From contig CAZMLE010000012.1 of assembly GCA_964567045.1 (NCBI GenBank), positions 1 to 64,000 of the forward strand: 64,000 bases of DNA, written 5' to 3'. A program made the position numbers and the translations under genes. This stretch comes from JAFNGF01 sp964567045 (lineage in GTDB: Bacteria > Planctomycetota > Phycisphaerae > Sedimentisphaerales > Anaerobacaceae). Positions 8,124 through 17,192 of this stretch are shown piece after piece (the stretch's first letter is position 1; each line of letters opens with the position of its first letter). A model generated the notes under the pieces. The model was not told where the DNA came from. It ran no database searches and saw only the letters and a list, made by a program, of their open reading frames with translations.

Positions 8124-8639
8124 ATGCCAAATCTCGCAGACATCGAAATGCTGGTGTTGGATGTTGACGGCGTTCTGACCGATGGGACGTTGACAATTAA
8201 CGGCGGCGGCAGCCAGAGCCAGACCTTCAATGTTCTGGATGGGCACGGAATCCGGCTGTGGCAAAGGGCAGGTCTGAAAGTGGCATTTCTTAGCGGCAGG
8301 GCGTCTGAGGCGACAATGCACCGGGCCAAACAGCTTGAGGTTGAATATGTGTTGCAGGATTGCCACCACAAACTTGATGCCCTGAAAGAATTTCTTGGCC
8401 AGGTCGGGATTGCGCCGGAAAAGGTGGCCTATGTTGGGGACGATTTGCCGGATTTGCCGGCAATAAGATATGTTGGGTTCGGAGTAGCTGTTGCCAATGC
8501 CGTCGATGAAGTAAAGCAGCATGCCGACTTTGTAACGACCCGGCCCGGCGGCGCGGGTGCGGTAAGGGAAGTAATAGAGTACATTCTGAAAAATACCGGC
8601 AGATGGCACGAGCTTATGAAAAGGTATCTGCTGGACTGA
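8124..8639 (+). CDS. kdsC: 3-deoxy-D-manno-octulosonate 8-phosphate phosphatase
   Basis: 171 residues, the normal length. It is a HAD-type phosphatase of the small KdsC class: the nucleophile motif LVLDVDGVLTDG (about 9-20), FLSGRASEAT as motif II, and YVGDDLPDLPAI as the acidic motif. It removes the phosphate from Kdo-8-phosphate to free Kdo for the LPS core. It follows kdsD, separated only by copies of the GCCGC palindrome, and is followed 16 bases later by an LPS-export-like gene, so the three probably form one transcription unit. Confidence 0.93.
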   Translation: MPNLADIEMLVLDVDGVLTDGTLTINGGGSQSQTFNVLDGHGIRLWQRAGLKVAFLSGRASEATMHRAKQLEVEYVLQDCHHKLDALKEFLGQVGIAPEKVAYVGDDLPDLPAIRYVGFGVAVANAVDEVKQHADFVTTRPGGAGAVREVIEYILKNTGRWHELMKRYLLD

Positions 8640-8655
8640 CGAAAACGCAAACGTT

Positions 8656-10791
8656 ATGAACCTTAACCTTCGCACAATTATTATCGGCCTCGTTTCGCTG
8701 GGCGGTCTGCTCGCAGTATATCTACTTTACAGCGGGATAAGCCAGACGCCGGAGATGGATATTAGTAGAGCAGGCAGATCAACTGAGTCGGTTGACCAGA
8801 CCGATGCTGATGACTTTGACGCTAAGCTCGGCAAGATTGGCGATGTCGGAGTCGGCGCTGTTAAAAAATTTGAATACCTGCACCGTGATGACAATGGCGA
8901 CGTGGATAGAAAATTTGGGTTCAAGGAGCTTCTGCACCAGACAAAAGGCCAGTGGGAAACCGACAAGCCCTATATGGAAATTCTTTTGCCCGTTCGGTGC
9001 GACATCACCGCCGATAAGGGGAGGGTTCAGGTTGAAGATGCTGCCGGCGGCCTTAGCATAAAAGACGCGACGTTTGCCGGTAACGTGGTGATGCATATCC
9101 GGCCGGCAGAGCATAGTGACATCAAAGAAAGCTTCATATATCTGGACGATATCGCTTTTGACAGTGAGAAGTCGCGGTTTTCGACGCCTGGGCCGGTAAG
9201 ATTTGTCTCTGAGGACAGCCAGATGGAAGGCCGCGGTCTGGAGTTTATCTATAACGAGGCACTCAAGCGCGTTGAATTTTTCAGGATAGTTGACTTGGAC
9301 AGCTTTCGTATGAAAAGTTCGCAGACAGCTTTGTTTGCCCACGCGCCGCCGGCCAGGACCGACCCGGGTAAAACGCCCCAGTTATCACAAAACGCTGACC
9401 CTAACGGTTCAAGTAGAGCTAACAGTCCACAGCAGGCCGACCTGAAGCAGGGCGAATACTATAGGTGTATGTTCCGCGAGAATGTGGTGATTGACAGTCC
9501 GGAGCATATAGTTTTAGCCCATGATAAGATCTCTATTAATAACATCTTCTGGTCCAACGCAACGGGCAAAAAGGCCGCCGAAGCGCAGCCGAGCGATGCT
9601 AATGATGTCAAGCCGGTCGCGAACCCTGTCGCGACCGATAGTGAGCCGAACAAACCGCCTGCGGAATCCGGCCAGATAGTGATTACCTGCGATGGCGGCA
9701 TCATCATCGCCCCGATGAGTTCTGAGCAACCCCCGGCTGGTTTTGAGGAACCCGTTTCGTTGCCGGCCAAGGCCGAAATAAAACCCGCCGCAGACTTCAA
9801 CCATGCCGCAGATAGACCCACCACCGTCGCTCGAAGAATTGACTACGATGTTTCTACGGGCGACACTATTCTGGCCGGGCCGGTCGAACTTGATTTCTAC
9901 GCTGATATGAATGACTTGGTCAGAGGCGAAGCTGGCACAAAAATCTTGCCGGTCAACATAACCGCCCAGAAAGAGGCGAAATTTTTGGCAGCATCAAACC
10001 AGGTCCTCCTGCGGGGTGATTGTGTGGCGACCATGCTCCTGGCGGACCCAAACGGCCAGCAGAAATATACGCTCTCGGCTGAAACGTTTACCATAGACTT
10101 GCCTGAAGATGTAAGTTACCAGTCGCGGTTACGGGCGGGCGATATTAAGTACCTGACCGCCGGTGGCGGGGTTGTCAGGCTCACAATTTTCAAAACAGCG
10201 GGGCAAGAGCTGCTCGGCGGCGTTGAGCTGCAATGTCGTAGAATCGATTATGATGCCGGTCAGCAGTTATTTGTAGCTCTGGGCCCAGGTAAGTTAATGC
10301 TCGACAATTCAAAAGTCACCGACCCCAGCCCAAGACCTGCCGGATTTAGCTTACGAAAACGGTGCTATGCGTTTCTGCAGTTTTTCGATACGTTAAAGTA
10401 TTTTATGAAAACCAACCGAATTGTCGCGGATGCAAAGCCACAGGAAACCCTGCAGATTGATTACTTCCCTATAGTCCAAGACCAGTATCGTCAACAGGCG
10501 GTAGCTACGGCGGGCCATGTGGAAATCAGCCTGGTGGAAGGTGCAGATGGTCGAAGTGAGCTTTCAACAGTTACCGCCACGGAGGCAGTCACCTACACGG
10601 ACGAAGATAATCAATTCGCAGGACGTAAGCTATTTTATGACCGCGAGAAATCCATACTCATAGTTGAGGGTGATGAATCCGCCCCGTGCTACTTCAATGG
10701 TGCTCTTGTTCAGAGCATCGTGTACGACCTGAAGACCGGCAAGGTCCAGGCCCCGCTTGCTGCGCCCGGCGCGGTGCAGATAAAAAGATAA
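8656..10791 (+). CDS. large LptC/OstA-like LPS export protein
   Basis: 711 residues, with one N-terminal membrane helix (about 6-27) and a large periplasmic part rich in short beta strands. LptC in Proteobacteria is ~190 residues. Here the N-terminal half has the LptC/YrbK pattern, and later stretches repeat OstA/LptA-like units (ARRIDYDVSTGDTILAGPVE; ELQCRRIDYDAGQQLFVALG; AEAVTYTDEDNQFAGRKLFY). It probably spans the periplasm as a longer bridge carrying LPS from the inner membrane. A proline/asparagine-rich linker lies around 225-345. The position after kdsC fits LPS transport. No lptA, lptB or msbA follows in this window. Confidence 0.75.
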   Translation: MNLNLRTIIIGLVSLGGLLAVYLLYSGISQTPEMDISRAGRSTESVDQTDADDFDAKLGKIGDVGVGAVKKFEYLHRDDNGDVDRKFGFKELLHQTKGQWETDKPYMEILLPVRCDITADKGRVQVEDAAGGLSIKDATFAGNVVMHIRPAEHSDIKESFIYLDDIAFDSEKSRFSTPGPVRFVSEDSQMEGRGLEFIYNEALKRVEFFRIVDLDSFRMKSSQTALFAHAPPARTDPGKTPQLSQNADPNGSSRANSPQQADLKQGEYYRCMFRENVVIDSPEHIVLAHDKISINNIFWSNATGKKAAEAQPSDANDVKPVANPVATDSEPNKPPAESGQIVITCDGGIIIAPMSSEQPPAGFEEPVSLPAKAEIKPAADFNHAADRPTTVARRIDYDVSTGDTILAGPVELDFYADMNDLVRGEAGTKILPVNITAQKEAKFLAASNQVLLRGDCVATMLLADPNGQQKYTLSAETFTIDLPEDVSYQSRLRAGDIKYLTAGGGVVRLTIFKTAGQELLGGVELQCRRIDYDAGQQLFVALGPGKLMLDNSKVTDPSPRPAGFSLRKRCYAFLQFFDTLKYFMKTNRIVADAKPQETLQIDYFPIVQDQYRQQAVATAGHVEISLVEGADGRSELSTVTATEAVTYTDEDNQFAGRKLFYDREKSILIVEGDESAPCYFNGALVQSIVYDLKTGKVQAPLAAPGAVQIKR

Positions 10792-10810
10792 TCGTTGTCA
10801 TTAGAACAGA

Positions 10811-10832
10811 GCCGCGACCGTAAGGGAGCGGC
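10811..10832 (+). repeat. dispersed palindrome, GCCGC…GCGGC family, copy 2
   Basis: Identical to the copy at 8095-8116. It lies in the convergent gap between the LptC-like gene and the HAD gene. A shortened relative (AGAGCCACAGCCG) follows at about 10848. Confidence 0.8.
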
Positions 10833-10876
10833 AACATGCCTTAAAACAGAGCCACAGCCGCAATTCGCCGCACAGA

Positions 10877-10898
10877 GCCACGACCGTAAGGGAGTGGC
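10877..10898 (+). repeat. dispersed palindrome, GCCAC…GTGGC variant, copy 3
   Basis: Same element as at 10811, but both arms are changed together (GCCAC/GTGGC instead of GCCGC/GCGGC). The compensating change indicates that the stem itself is under selection or copied as a folded unit. Confidence 0.8.
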
Positions 10899-10911
10899 AA
10901 CTGCCCGGTCG

Positions 10912-11592
10912 TCAGACACAAAGCTGCTGCAGCTCTTCTATACTTAGCTCGTCCAGCCGGGCGACAATCTTTTCTGCCAGGCTCAATTGGTCGGCGTCGT
11001 AGGAGTTGGTCACGGCAACGGTGTGCATCCCCGCGGCCTTAGCGGCCTGTAGCCCCCAGTGTGAGTCTTCAATAACGATACATTCTTTTGCGGCGATGGG
11101 CTTCTGCCGGTTGTGGTTCAACTTTTGCAAAGTCAGCAAAAGCCCTTGCGGGTTTGGCTTACCCTTTTTTACCTGCTCGGCGGAAACTACCACCGCAAAC
11201 AGTTCACGCAGCCGGGCCTCTTCCAATATAAGTTCGATCTCCGCCAGCAGTGCGCCGGAGCATATCGCCGTCGGGACATTATTGCGCTGGAGCATCCGCA
11301 GAAATTCGGGCACGCCTTCGATTATCCGGCCCTCGGTTTTTGCCAGTTGTTCGAATAGCTGGGCTTTTTGCTTCATAAGGTCCTCGATTTTCTGACGGTG
11401 AACCGGCAGGTGGTGTCTTCCTGCAACCAGCTTGAAGCAATCCGCGTCGGTTAAGCCCAGATATTCTCTGTAATAATCCTTCGTTGATATCTCGATGCCG
11501 AGCTGTGCCAGTACCTTGTTGAAGGCCCGAAGGTGCAGAATCTCCGAATCGGTTATTATGCCATCGAAATCAAAGATAACGGCTCGTAGCAT
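10912..11592 (-). CDS. HAD hydrolase, beta-phosphoglucomutase/phosphatase-like
   Basis: 226 residues. Motif I is IFDFDGIITDSE (7-18), followed by a helical cap, motif II AICSGA (about 114), the motif III lysine in KKGKPNPQG, and the acidic motif VIEDSHWGLQAAKAAGM. The DxDGxxxDSE signature places it in the beta-phosphoglucomutase-like class, which includes sugar-phosphate phosphatases and mutases. The exact substrate cannot be told. It runs convergently towards the LPS genes, with only palindromic repeats between them. Confidence 0.88.
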   Translation of the reverse strand: MLRAVIFDFDGIITDSEILHLRAFNKVLAQLGIEISTKDYYREYLGLTDADCFKLVAGRHHLPVHRQKIEDLMKQKAQLFEQLAKTEGRIIEGVPEFLRMLQRNNVPTAICSGALLAEIELILEEARLRELFAVVVSAEQVKKGKPNPQGLLLTLQKLNHNRQKPIAAKECIVIEDSHWGLQAAKAAGMHTVAVTNSYDADQLSLAEKIVARLDELSIEELQQLCV

Positions 11593-11640
11593 AAGTTGTA
11601 TATCGTTTTTAGCGAATTAGTAAATTAGTTAATTAGCGAA

Positions 11641-12000
11641 TTAGTCCTTCTTAAGAGACCGAATATAGGAGCTTATGCCCTTTGATAATCCTTCGTATTC
11701 TTCATCCAGGTAAATAAACGCATTTCGGTCGATGTACTTGAGACCTAACACAACTCTCAAGTGACTTCTGGTCTCTTCACATTCTCCACGGGCTGTGTAA
11801 AGGACTCTTGTTTTATCAGCAAAATAATATCTGCCATGTGCTTCGGCAATATTCGCGATAACTGAATTAGCTGAATCTCTCATCTGCCTGGATAGACCAT
11901 ATTTTTCTTCCTTGGGGAATGCTGCGGTTATCTTGTAGATCTCCATAAGAAGTGCATATCCCTTTCTCCATATATTCAACTCGTAAAATCCTTTAGCCAT
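11641..12000 (-). CDS. four-helix bundle protein (S23 / rRNA intervening-sequence type)
   Basis: 119 residues from the ATG at 11998-12000 (MAKGFYELNIWRKGYALLME). An upstream in-frame ATG at 12036 would only add translated repeat DNA, so I chose the inner one. The family signature is clear: 'ELxIWRKGYxL' in helix 1, YGLSRQMRDSANSVIANIAE in helix 2, then KTRVLYTARGECEETRSHL. These small proteins are often found in rRNA intervening sequences or scattered in planctomycete genomes; a diversity-generating or RNA-binding role has been suggested for relatives. It is bordered on both sides by ATTAGCGAATTAG-type repeats. Confidence 0.85.
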   Translation of the reverse strand: MAKGFYELNIWRKGYALLMEIYKITAAFPKEEKYGLSRQMRDSANSVIANIAEAHGRYYFADKTRVLYTARGECEETRSHLRVVLGLKYIDRNAFIYLDEEYEGLSKGISSYIRSLKKD

Positions 12001-12048
12001 GTAGTCTTCTATTCGACCAATCCACCGATTTACCAATTCACTAATTCA

Positions 12049-13842
12049 CTAATCCACTAATTCACTGACTCTCCCAACAATCACCTCATAATCCGTGAAC
12101 GCTGACTTATCGCCGCTACAAATCGCCTCTGCTAACGCTGCAATTTTAGGGACATTTTTCGTGACATATCTTCGGGCAGTCGCAGCCTTGCGTTCTTTCA
12201 TGGGTATTTTTTGGCCGTTCTCGGCTGTCACTTCCATATCAACTTTTGTCCCGGCCTGGCTGCACAATAAGTATCCGTTGATCAAATCAATTGCGATGTC
12301 CACTAACGCTCGGCCGTAAAGGTCCATGTATTCGGTGCCGTTTTCCTTTACGAAGGCAATGTTTTTTTTCAATTGCTCGGTTCCTTCAGCAAGCTTTTCG
12401 AGCAGGTCGTTCACTTCGGGATCGAAATCCTGTTGGGCATATTCGCTGATGAGATTTTCGGCTGTTCCGCTGCAGACGCCACGAACCGCTGCAACAATCT
12501 GCAGTTGACTTGTCCCTTCGTAAATGGTGGTGATTCTGGCGTCGCGGGCGTGCCGTTCACAGGCATAATCTCGCATGTAGCCGCTGCCGCCGAGCACTTG
12601 AATTGAATCGTAAGCTACCTTGTTGGACATTTCCGAGCAACAATACTTGCTCATCGGCGTCAACATTGCTGCGTATCTTCTGTATTTTCGGGCGGCGTTT
12701 TTGAGCTCTTTGGCCTCCGTCGCATCTTCAGGCGGATTTGTCTCCAGTCGCCTGGCGTAGGCAAGCTCCATATCTACCACCCGCGAGGTCTCATATAGAA
12801 GTGCCCGCCCGGCTTCGATGGCGACCTTCATATCGATTAGCATGTCCCGCACGGCTGGCAGCCTTTCAATAGCGACGCCGAACTGTTTTCGGCTGGCAGC
12901 ATAATCACGGGCGACACGAAAAGCGGCTTCGGCAATGCCAACCGATTGGGCGGCGATGCCGATACGCGCACCATTCATCAGACTCATAACGTAAGTTATA
13001 AGTCCGCGTTGCCGTTCGCCGATTAACTGGCAGGGCGTGTTATCAAAGAATATCTCACAAGTTGGCGAACCGTGGATGCCGAGCTTGTCTTCCAGGCGGC
13101 GAATGTGAACCGTAGGCCCCCTGTCGCAGACAAACAGGCTCAGTCCTCGCCCGTCACTTATGTCCGGCTCACTGCGAGCCAGCACCAAAAGCACGTCACC
13201 ACAGCCGTTGGTAATGAAGCGTTTTACGCCGTGCAGATACCACTGCCCGTTGCCGTCCTGGAACGCCCGCAGCATAACCTTCTGCAAATCGGAGCCGGCG
13301 TCCGGCTCGGTAAGCACCATCGCGCCGGTCACTTTGCCGGCTGCAAAATCATACAGATATTTTTCTTTGATTTCTTCCGCTGCAAATGCGTTTATCGTCT
13401 CAGCGATTCCCTGCAAGCCGAATATGTTCATAAGTGCCGCGTCAGCGCGTGAGATGATCTCGATAGCCATTGAGTAGATAAGATTTGGAAAATTTAGCCC
13501 ACCGAACCGATAGGGCAGGGTAAAGCCCATCACCTCAGCCTGGGCGAGTTTTTCGAGCGATTCTGCAATCGCCTTTGGGCGAGTCACCGAGCCATCCGCG
13601 TTAAGGGTGTTGCCCTGGCGGTCGACTTGCTCGGCGCGCGGAGCGATAAACTCGCCGGCAAGTTGGCCGAGCGCATCCAGCACCATATCATAGTTCTGTA
13701 TGGCCTCGTCGGCGTCGGCCGGAGCGTAATCGAATTGGCCTGCGAACTTGAAGTTCTCCTCGCAGATTTCCGCCAGCTCGCCCAAATTTATGTACCTGAA
13801 CAAAAATTGTATATCGTCGTTGTCCCTATAGAAATTTGCCAT
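12049..13842 (-). CDS. acyl-CoA dehydrogenase family protein
   Basis: 597 residues from MANFYRDNDDIQFLFRY; the upstream extension to 13914 is translated CGAGCGACGAG-type repeat. Order: N-terminal helical domain with the extra ~60 residues of the larger ACADs, middle beta domain (GAMVLTEPDAGSDLQKV), C-terminal helical domain (YAASRKQFGVAIERLPAVRD; ARDARITTIYEGTSQLQIVA), then a C-terminal extension. It oxidises an acyl-CoA at the alpha-beta bond with FAD and passes electrons to ETF. etfA follows upstream and etfB is close by, which supports that role. Confidence 0.93.
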   Translation of the reverse strand: MANFYRDNDDIQFLFRYINLGELAEICEENFKFAGQFDYAPADADEAIQNYDMVLDALGQLAGEFIAPRAEQVDRQGNTLNADGSVTRPKAIAESLEKLAQAEVMGFTLPYRFGGLNFPNLIYSMAIEIISRADAALMNIFGLQGIAETINAFAAEEIKEKYLYDFAAGKVTGAMVLTEPDAGSDLQKVMLRAFQDGNGQWYLHGVKRFITNGCGDVLLVLARSEPDISDGRGLSLFVCDRGPTVHIRRLEDKLGIHGSPTCEIFFDNTPCQLIGERQRGLITYVMSLMNGARIGIAAQSVGIAEAAFRVARDYAASRKQFGVAIERLPAVRDMLIDMKVAIEAGRALLYETSRVVDMELAYARRLETNPPEDATEAKELKNAARKYRRYAAMLTPMSKYCCSEMSNKVAYDSIQVLGGSGYMRDYACERHARDARITTIYEGTSQLQIVAAVRGVCSGTAENLISEYAQQDFDPEVNDLLEKLAEGTEQLKKNIAFVKENGTEYMDLYGRALVDIAIDLINGYLLCSQAGTKVDMEVTAENGQKIPMKERKAATARRYVTKNVPKIAALAEAICSGDKSAFTDYEVIVGRVSELVD

Positions 13843-13903
13843 AATTTGTCTCTCGTATATCGTATTCTGTGTACCGCGCCCCGTATGCTGAACGAGCGAC
13901 GAG

Positions 13904-14941
13904 TCACGAGCCACGAGCGACGGATTTAACTGCTTTTACCATTTTGGGCACAACCTCATTTAGGTCGCCGAGTATCTTGTAATGTGCGACCTGGAATATG
14001 GGCGCTTCAGGGTCCTTGTTGATGGCGACAATTTTCTGGCTCTGTGACATTCCAGCTTGGTGCTGGATTGCGCCGCTGATTCCAACTGCTATATATAAGC
14101 TGGGCCGGACCGTTGTGCCGGTCTGGCCAACCTGGTGGTCTTTGTCGATAAAGCCCAGGTCAACTGCTGCTCTGGAGCCTGCCGGGGCCGCACCCAGGCA
14201 GTTTGCCAAATCCCAGATAAGTTTGAAATTTTCCTTGCTGCCCACACCTGCACCGCCGGCTACAATTATTCTGGCTCCCTTAAGATCAACTTTTTTTGGC
14301 CGTTTGTGCTCGGCGAGAATGTCCAAAGGCAAATCCTGCTGCGAAATTTGCGTCTTTACTTCGATGATTTCGCCCTTGCGTTTGACGTCCGGCTGTGGCA
14401 TCGGCATTACGCCTTCGCGGACGGTTGCCATTTGCGGCCAGCGGTCGTAATTTATAATGGTTGCGATGATATTTCCGCCGAAAGCCGGGCGGATTTGAAA
14501 CAGCAGATTCTTGTGCAGCTTCCCGTCCCTTATTGTCTGATGGTCGCCGATTTGCAAATCGGTGCAGTCGGCGGTAAGCCCGGCTTTAGCTGCGCTTGCA
14601 ATCCGCGGCGCCAGGTCTCTGCCGGTCGTAGTTGCTCCATAAAGCACAATTTGCGGTTTGTGTTTGTGAATCAACTCGAGCATTACCTTTGCGTAGCTAT
14701 TTGCCTGGTATGCATGCAAAAGCGGCTGCTCAACTACGTATACTTTGTCGGAGCCATACTGGACTAATTTCGTGGCCAGATCCTTGACCGTGTCACCTAA
14801 GAGAACGGCGGCCAATTTTACGCCCAGCGAATCAGCTAACCTTCGGCCTTTGCTCATCAGCTCGAGCGGCGTATCCTCTAAGTGTCCGTTGTGCTGCTCG
14901 GCAAAAACCCAAACCTCACCTTTTCTGTTCACATCTATCAT
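13904..14941 (-). CDS. etfA: electron transfer flavoprotein alpha subunit
   Basis: 345 residues. The N-terminal adenine-nucleotide-hydrolase-like domain (KGEVWVFAEQHNGHLEDTPL; VLYGATTTGRDLAPRIAS) is followed by the FAD-binding domain (GARIIVAGGAGVGSKENFKL; GQTGTTVRPSLYIAVGISGA; INKDPEAPIFQVAHYKILGD). With EtfB it forms the FAD/AMP heterodimer that takes electrons from the acyl-CoA dehydrogenase downstream to the membrane quinone pool. All expected FAD motifs are present. It lies between the dehydrogenase and, across a lipoprotein gene, etfB. Confidence 0.96.
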   Translation of the reverse strand: MIDVNRKGEVWVFAEQHNGHLEDTPLELMSKGRRLADSLGVKLAAVLLGDTVKDLATKLVQYGSDKVYVVEQPLLHAYQANSYAKVMLELIHKHKPQIVLYGATTTGRDLAPRIASAAKAGLTADCTDLQIGDHQTIRDGKLHKNLLFQIRPAFGGNIIATIINYDRWPQMATVREGVMPMPQPDVKRKGEIIEVKTQISQQDLPLDILAEHKRPKKVDLKGARIIVAGGAGVGSKENFKLIWDLANCLGAAPAGSRAAVDLGFIDKDHQVGQTGTTVRPSLYIAVGISGAIQHQAGMSQSQKIVAINKDPEAPIFQVAHYKILGDLNEVVPKMVKAVKSVARGS

Positions 14942-15036
14942 AGCTACAACCCGGAGAGTGCCTAAAATGTGGAGTGACTAAAGTGCCTAAAATCATAACT
15001 TTGAACTTTAGTTCACTTTAGGCACTTTAGCACACT

Positions 15037-15519
15037 TTAGGGACGTGCGCTTATGCTCTGGACCGGTCCGGCGGCAGAGGCCACGATCTGGCCAGTGACT
15101 ATGTCCCGTATTTCAACTTTGCCCTCGGTAGAAATTGTTTTCTCCTCCAACGAACCGATGAGCCTATACGTTCGGCCTGCCGCCGCTTGAAATACAAGAT
15201 GAATTGGTTGTTCTGACTGAAGCCCACCGACAATAGACGGTTGTTTGCCCACGGCCGCAGCCTGGCTTGGGGCCTTGAAGTACGCGGCCTTGACCGCATG
15301 GGATCCCGGCAGCAATTCGATGTCCTTTAGCTTCTCGACATTGAACGATTCGCCGTCTATAGAAAAGATGCCGACATCCGGGCCTAATTGTAGGACCGCT
15401 ACTTCGTTACTTGGCCGGGCCGGCCCCGGGTACATCCGTACGGCGCTCGACTCACAGCCAGCCAGAATTAAACAGTACGCCGCCAGCAGGCCGAGTCCAA
15501 AAACCTGTACCGTTTTCAT
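15037..15519 (-). CDS. predicted lipoprotein of unknown function
   Basis: 160 residues. A lipoprotein signal (LLAAYCLILAGC) puts the mature N-terminal cysteine at residue 22. The mature part is beta-rich: NEVAVLQLGPDVGIFSIDGE, then LLPGSHAVKAAYF and later TYRLIGSLEE. It resembles small PEGA/DUF-type outer-membrane lipoproteins, but I do not recognise a named family. It interrupts the etfB-etfA order on the same strand. Repeats of the AGTGCCTAAA type fill the gap to etfA. Confidence 0.7.
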   Translation of the reverse strand: MKTVQVFGLGLLAAYCLILAGCESSAVRMYPGPARPSNEVAVLQLGPDVGIFSIDGESFNVEKLKDIELLPGSHAVKAAYFKAPSQAAAVGKQPSIVGGLQSEQPIHLVFQAAAGRTYRLIGSLEEKTISTEGKVEIRDIVTGQIVASAAGPVQSISARP

Positions 15520-15551
15520 AGCCCATTTCTCCTTTCCCTACAATTCACGAA

Positions 15552-16484
15552 TCAGGCTATTATCTTGTCTTCGATTAACTCATGTATCATGTTGGAGATC
15601 CCCTCGTCACCGGCCGCAACGTTCTTACTTTCTTTGGCAGCAAGGACGACACTTTGTATTCGGTGGACCTTCGTTGGCGAGCCGCTTCGGCCACACCAAG
15701 TTAAATCCGCACCAATATAGTCCAAATCCCATTGCTTTATCAGCAATTTTCTTTCTCTTAGTTCAGCACATTTCTGCTCAATCAGCCTCTGGATTTCCGC
15801 TTCATCGCCGTCTGTCTTCTGTCTTCTGTCTTCTGAGTACTGACTTCTGACTTCTCTTTCCAGCTCGACCGCTGTGCGGGCGTTTTTATATTTCATCATT
15901 TTCTTTGCTGCGGCTGCTCTGGGCTCATTCGCATCGCTGGTAACGGTCAAAAGTACCGGCAGGTGGGTTTTTATTTGCTGCCAGCCGTTTCCGATATTTC
16001 GGCGTACTGTTATCATTCTGTCCTTGAGTTCTAAAAGCTCTTCAACGTAGGTTATCTGTGTAACGCCCAGTTTCTCCGCCAGTTGTGGACCAACCTGCGC
16101 GGTGTCGCCGTCAATTGCCTGCCTGCCGCAAAGAACGATGTCGTAGTCGATCTTTTTGACCGCACAACTGAGGATGTAACTGGTTGCCAGCGTATCACTA
16201 GCGGCGCATCGCTGGTCGGTTATCAGGATTGCGTCATCCGCTCCGCGGAAAAGTGCCTCGCGAAGAATTTTAGCTGCGCCCGGCGGCCCCATAGAAATAA
16301 CGGTTATGTGCCCGCCGGATTTATCCTTTATTTGCAGAGCCATTTCCAGCGCGTTAAGGTCTTCCGGATTGAAAATAGCGGGCAGCGCGGAACGGTTGAC
16401 TGTGCCGTCATCGTTCATAACCTTGCCGGTAATACTTTTGGTGTCAGGCACTTGCTTGATTAGGACGACACAATTATAGGCCAA
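15552..16484 (-). CDS. etfB: electron transfer flavoprotein beta subunit
   Basis: 310 residues against a usual ~255-265. The core is typical: VVLIKQVPDTKS, INPEDLNALEMAL-like NPEDLNALEMAL, LCGRQAIDGDTAQVGPQLAE, and a C-terminal RSGSPTKVHRI motif near AMP. At about 211-227 there is an extra piece (VRSQYSEDRRQKTDG) encoded by the TCTGTCTTCTGTCTTCTG repeat that is otherwise intergenic. The insertion keeps the frame and lies in the linker before the C-terminal arm. Function as partner of EtfA and the nearby acyl-CoA dehydrogenase is otherwise expected. Confidence 0.94.
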   Translation of the reverse strand: MAYNCVVLIKQVPDTKSITGKVMNDDGTVNRSALPAIFNPEDLNALEMALQIKDKSGGHITVISMGPPGAAKILREALFRGADDAILITDQRCAASDTLATSYILSCAVKKIDYDIVLCGRQAIDGDTAQVGPQLAEKLGVTQITYVEELLELKDRMITVRRNIGNGWQQIKTHLPVLLTVTSDANEPRAAAAKKMMKYKNARTAVELEREVRSQYSEDRRQKTDGDEAEIQRLIEQKCAELRERKLLIKQWDLDYIGADLTWCGRSGSPTKVHRIQSVVLAAKESKNVAAGDEGISNMIHELIEDKIIA

Positions 16485-17192
16485 TTATTATCCCCTTGTC
16501 GGCTTATTTTTAGACACAGATTTACACTGTGTTATACTTCGATCCTTGACTGTCGTCAGACAACCTGGCTCAGTACAGGTAACTTTCAATTATCTTACCG
16601 TGTTAATCGGTGTTAATCCGTGTCAAAAAGGTCTCTTTGCTCACATCGATTTTTAAGGATAATCAGTTTAGCGGGATTCAGCGGTACGTCAATCCTAAAC
16701 TTGTCTCCGGCGTCTGATGCAGAATGGCAATCCGACGCGGATTTACACTGAATAAATGAAATGGCCACAGAGGTCACAGAATTACAGAGAGATAAATAAG
16801 AAGAAAATTTAATTTGTTTTTTTAGACAAGATAACATGATAATCTTGTAAATCCTGTCTAAATATACTCTGTGGTCTCGGAGTTTACCCTGAGCGTAGTC
16901 GAATGGGTGCCCTGTGGCAGAGTGGGAATGAGACTACGAAAGATAAGGTTGACAGTGGGTTCACCTCGTGAGATACTATACTGACAAGGCATCTAACGGG
17001 ATAACCGCATGAGATATGAACGACCACGACTAAATATATCCGAGGGCGTAAAATTATCTCACGGGATAAACGACGATTTATCCGCCTCCGGCGGATTTAT
17101 GGTGGTTTGGCCGCGAAACAGAGAGGAAAACGCTGGCTGAGGAATTCGGCATTGAAAAAAGTGGGCTTTGGGTATAATATCGAAACAAAGAG
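16485..17192. other. repeat-rich gap left of the two-gene island
   Basis: Holds the 16-bp inverted-repeat arm TTATTTTTAGACACAG (16504-16519), a ~40-bp direct-repeat arm (16656-16695), a CCCTGAGC/GTCGAATGG repeat fragment near 16890, GGTTCACC…GTGAGAT boxes (about 16958 and ATTATCTCACGGG at 17053-17065), a palindrome ATCCGCC…GGCGGAT at 17080-17096, and a promoter for the next gene. The 74-codon open frame on the minus strand here has no support. Confidence 0.6.
17152..17178 (+). promoter_or_regulatory. predicted sigma70-type promoter
   Basis: TTGAAA at 17152-17157, a 15-base spacer and a perfect TATAAT at 17173-17178. It lies 14 bases before the ATG of the 885-residue protein, so the transcript would have a very short leader. 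Confidence 0.5.

Noticed and set aside
16613..16837. 74-residue frame on the minus strand
   Set aside because: Consists mainly of the flanking direct repeat; the apparent peptide similarity to the copy at 21155 follows from the repeat.
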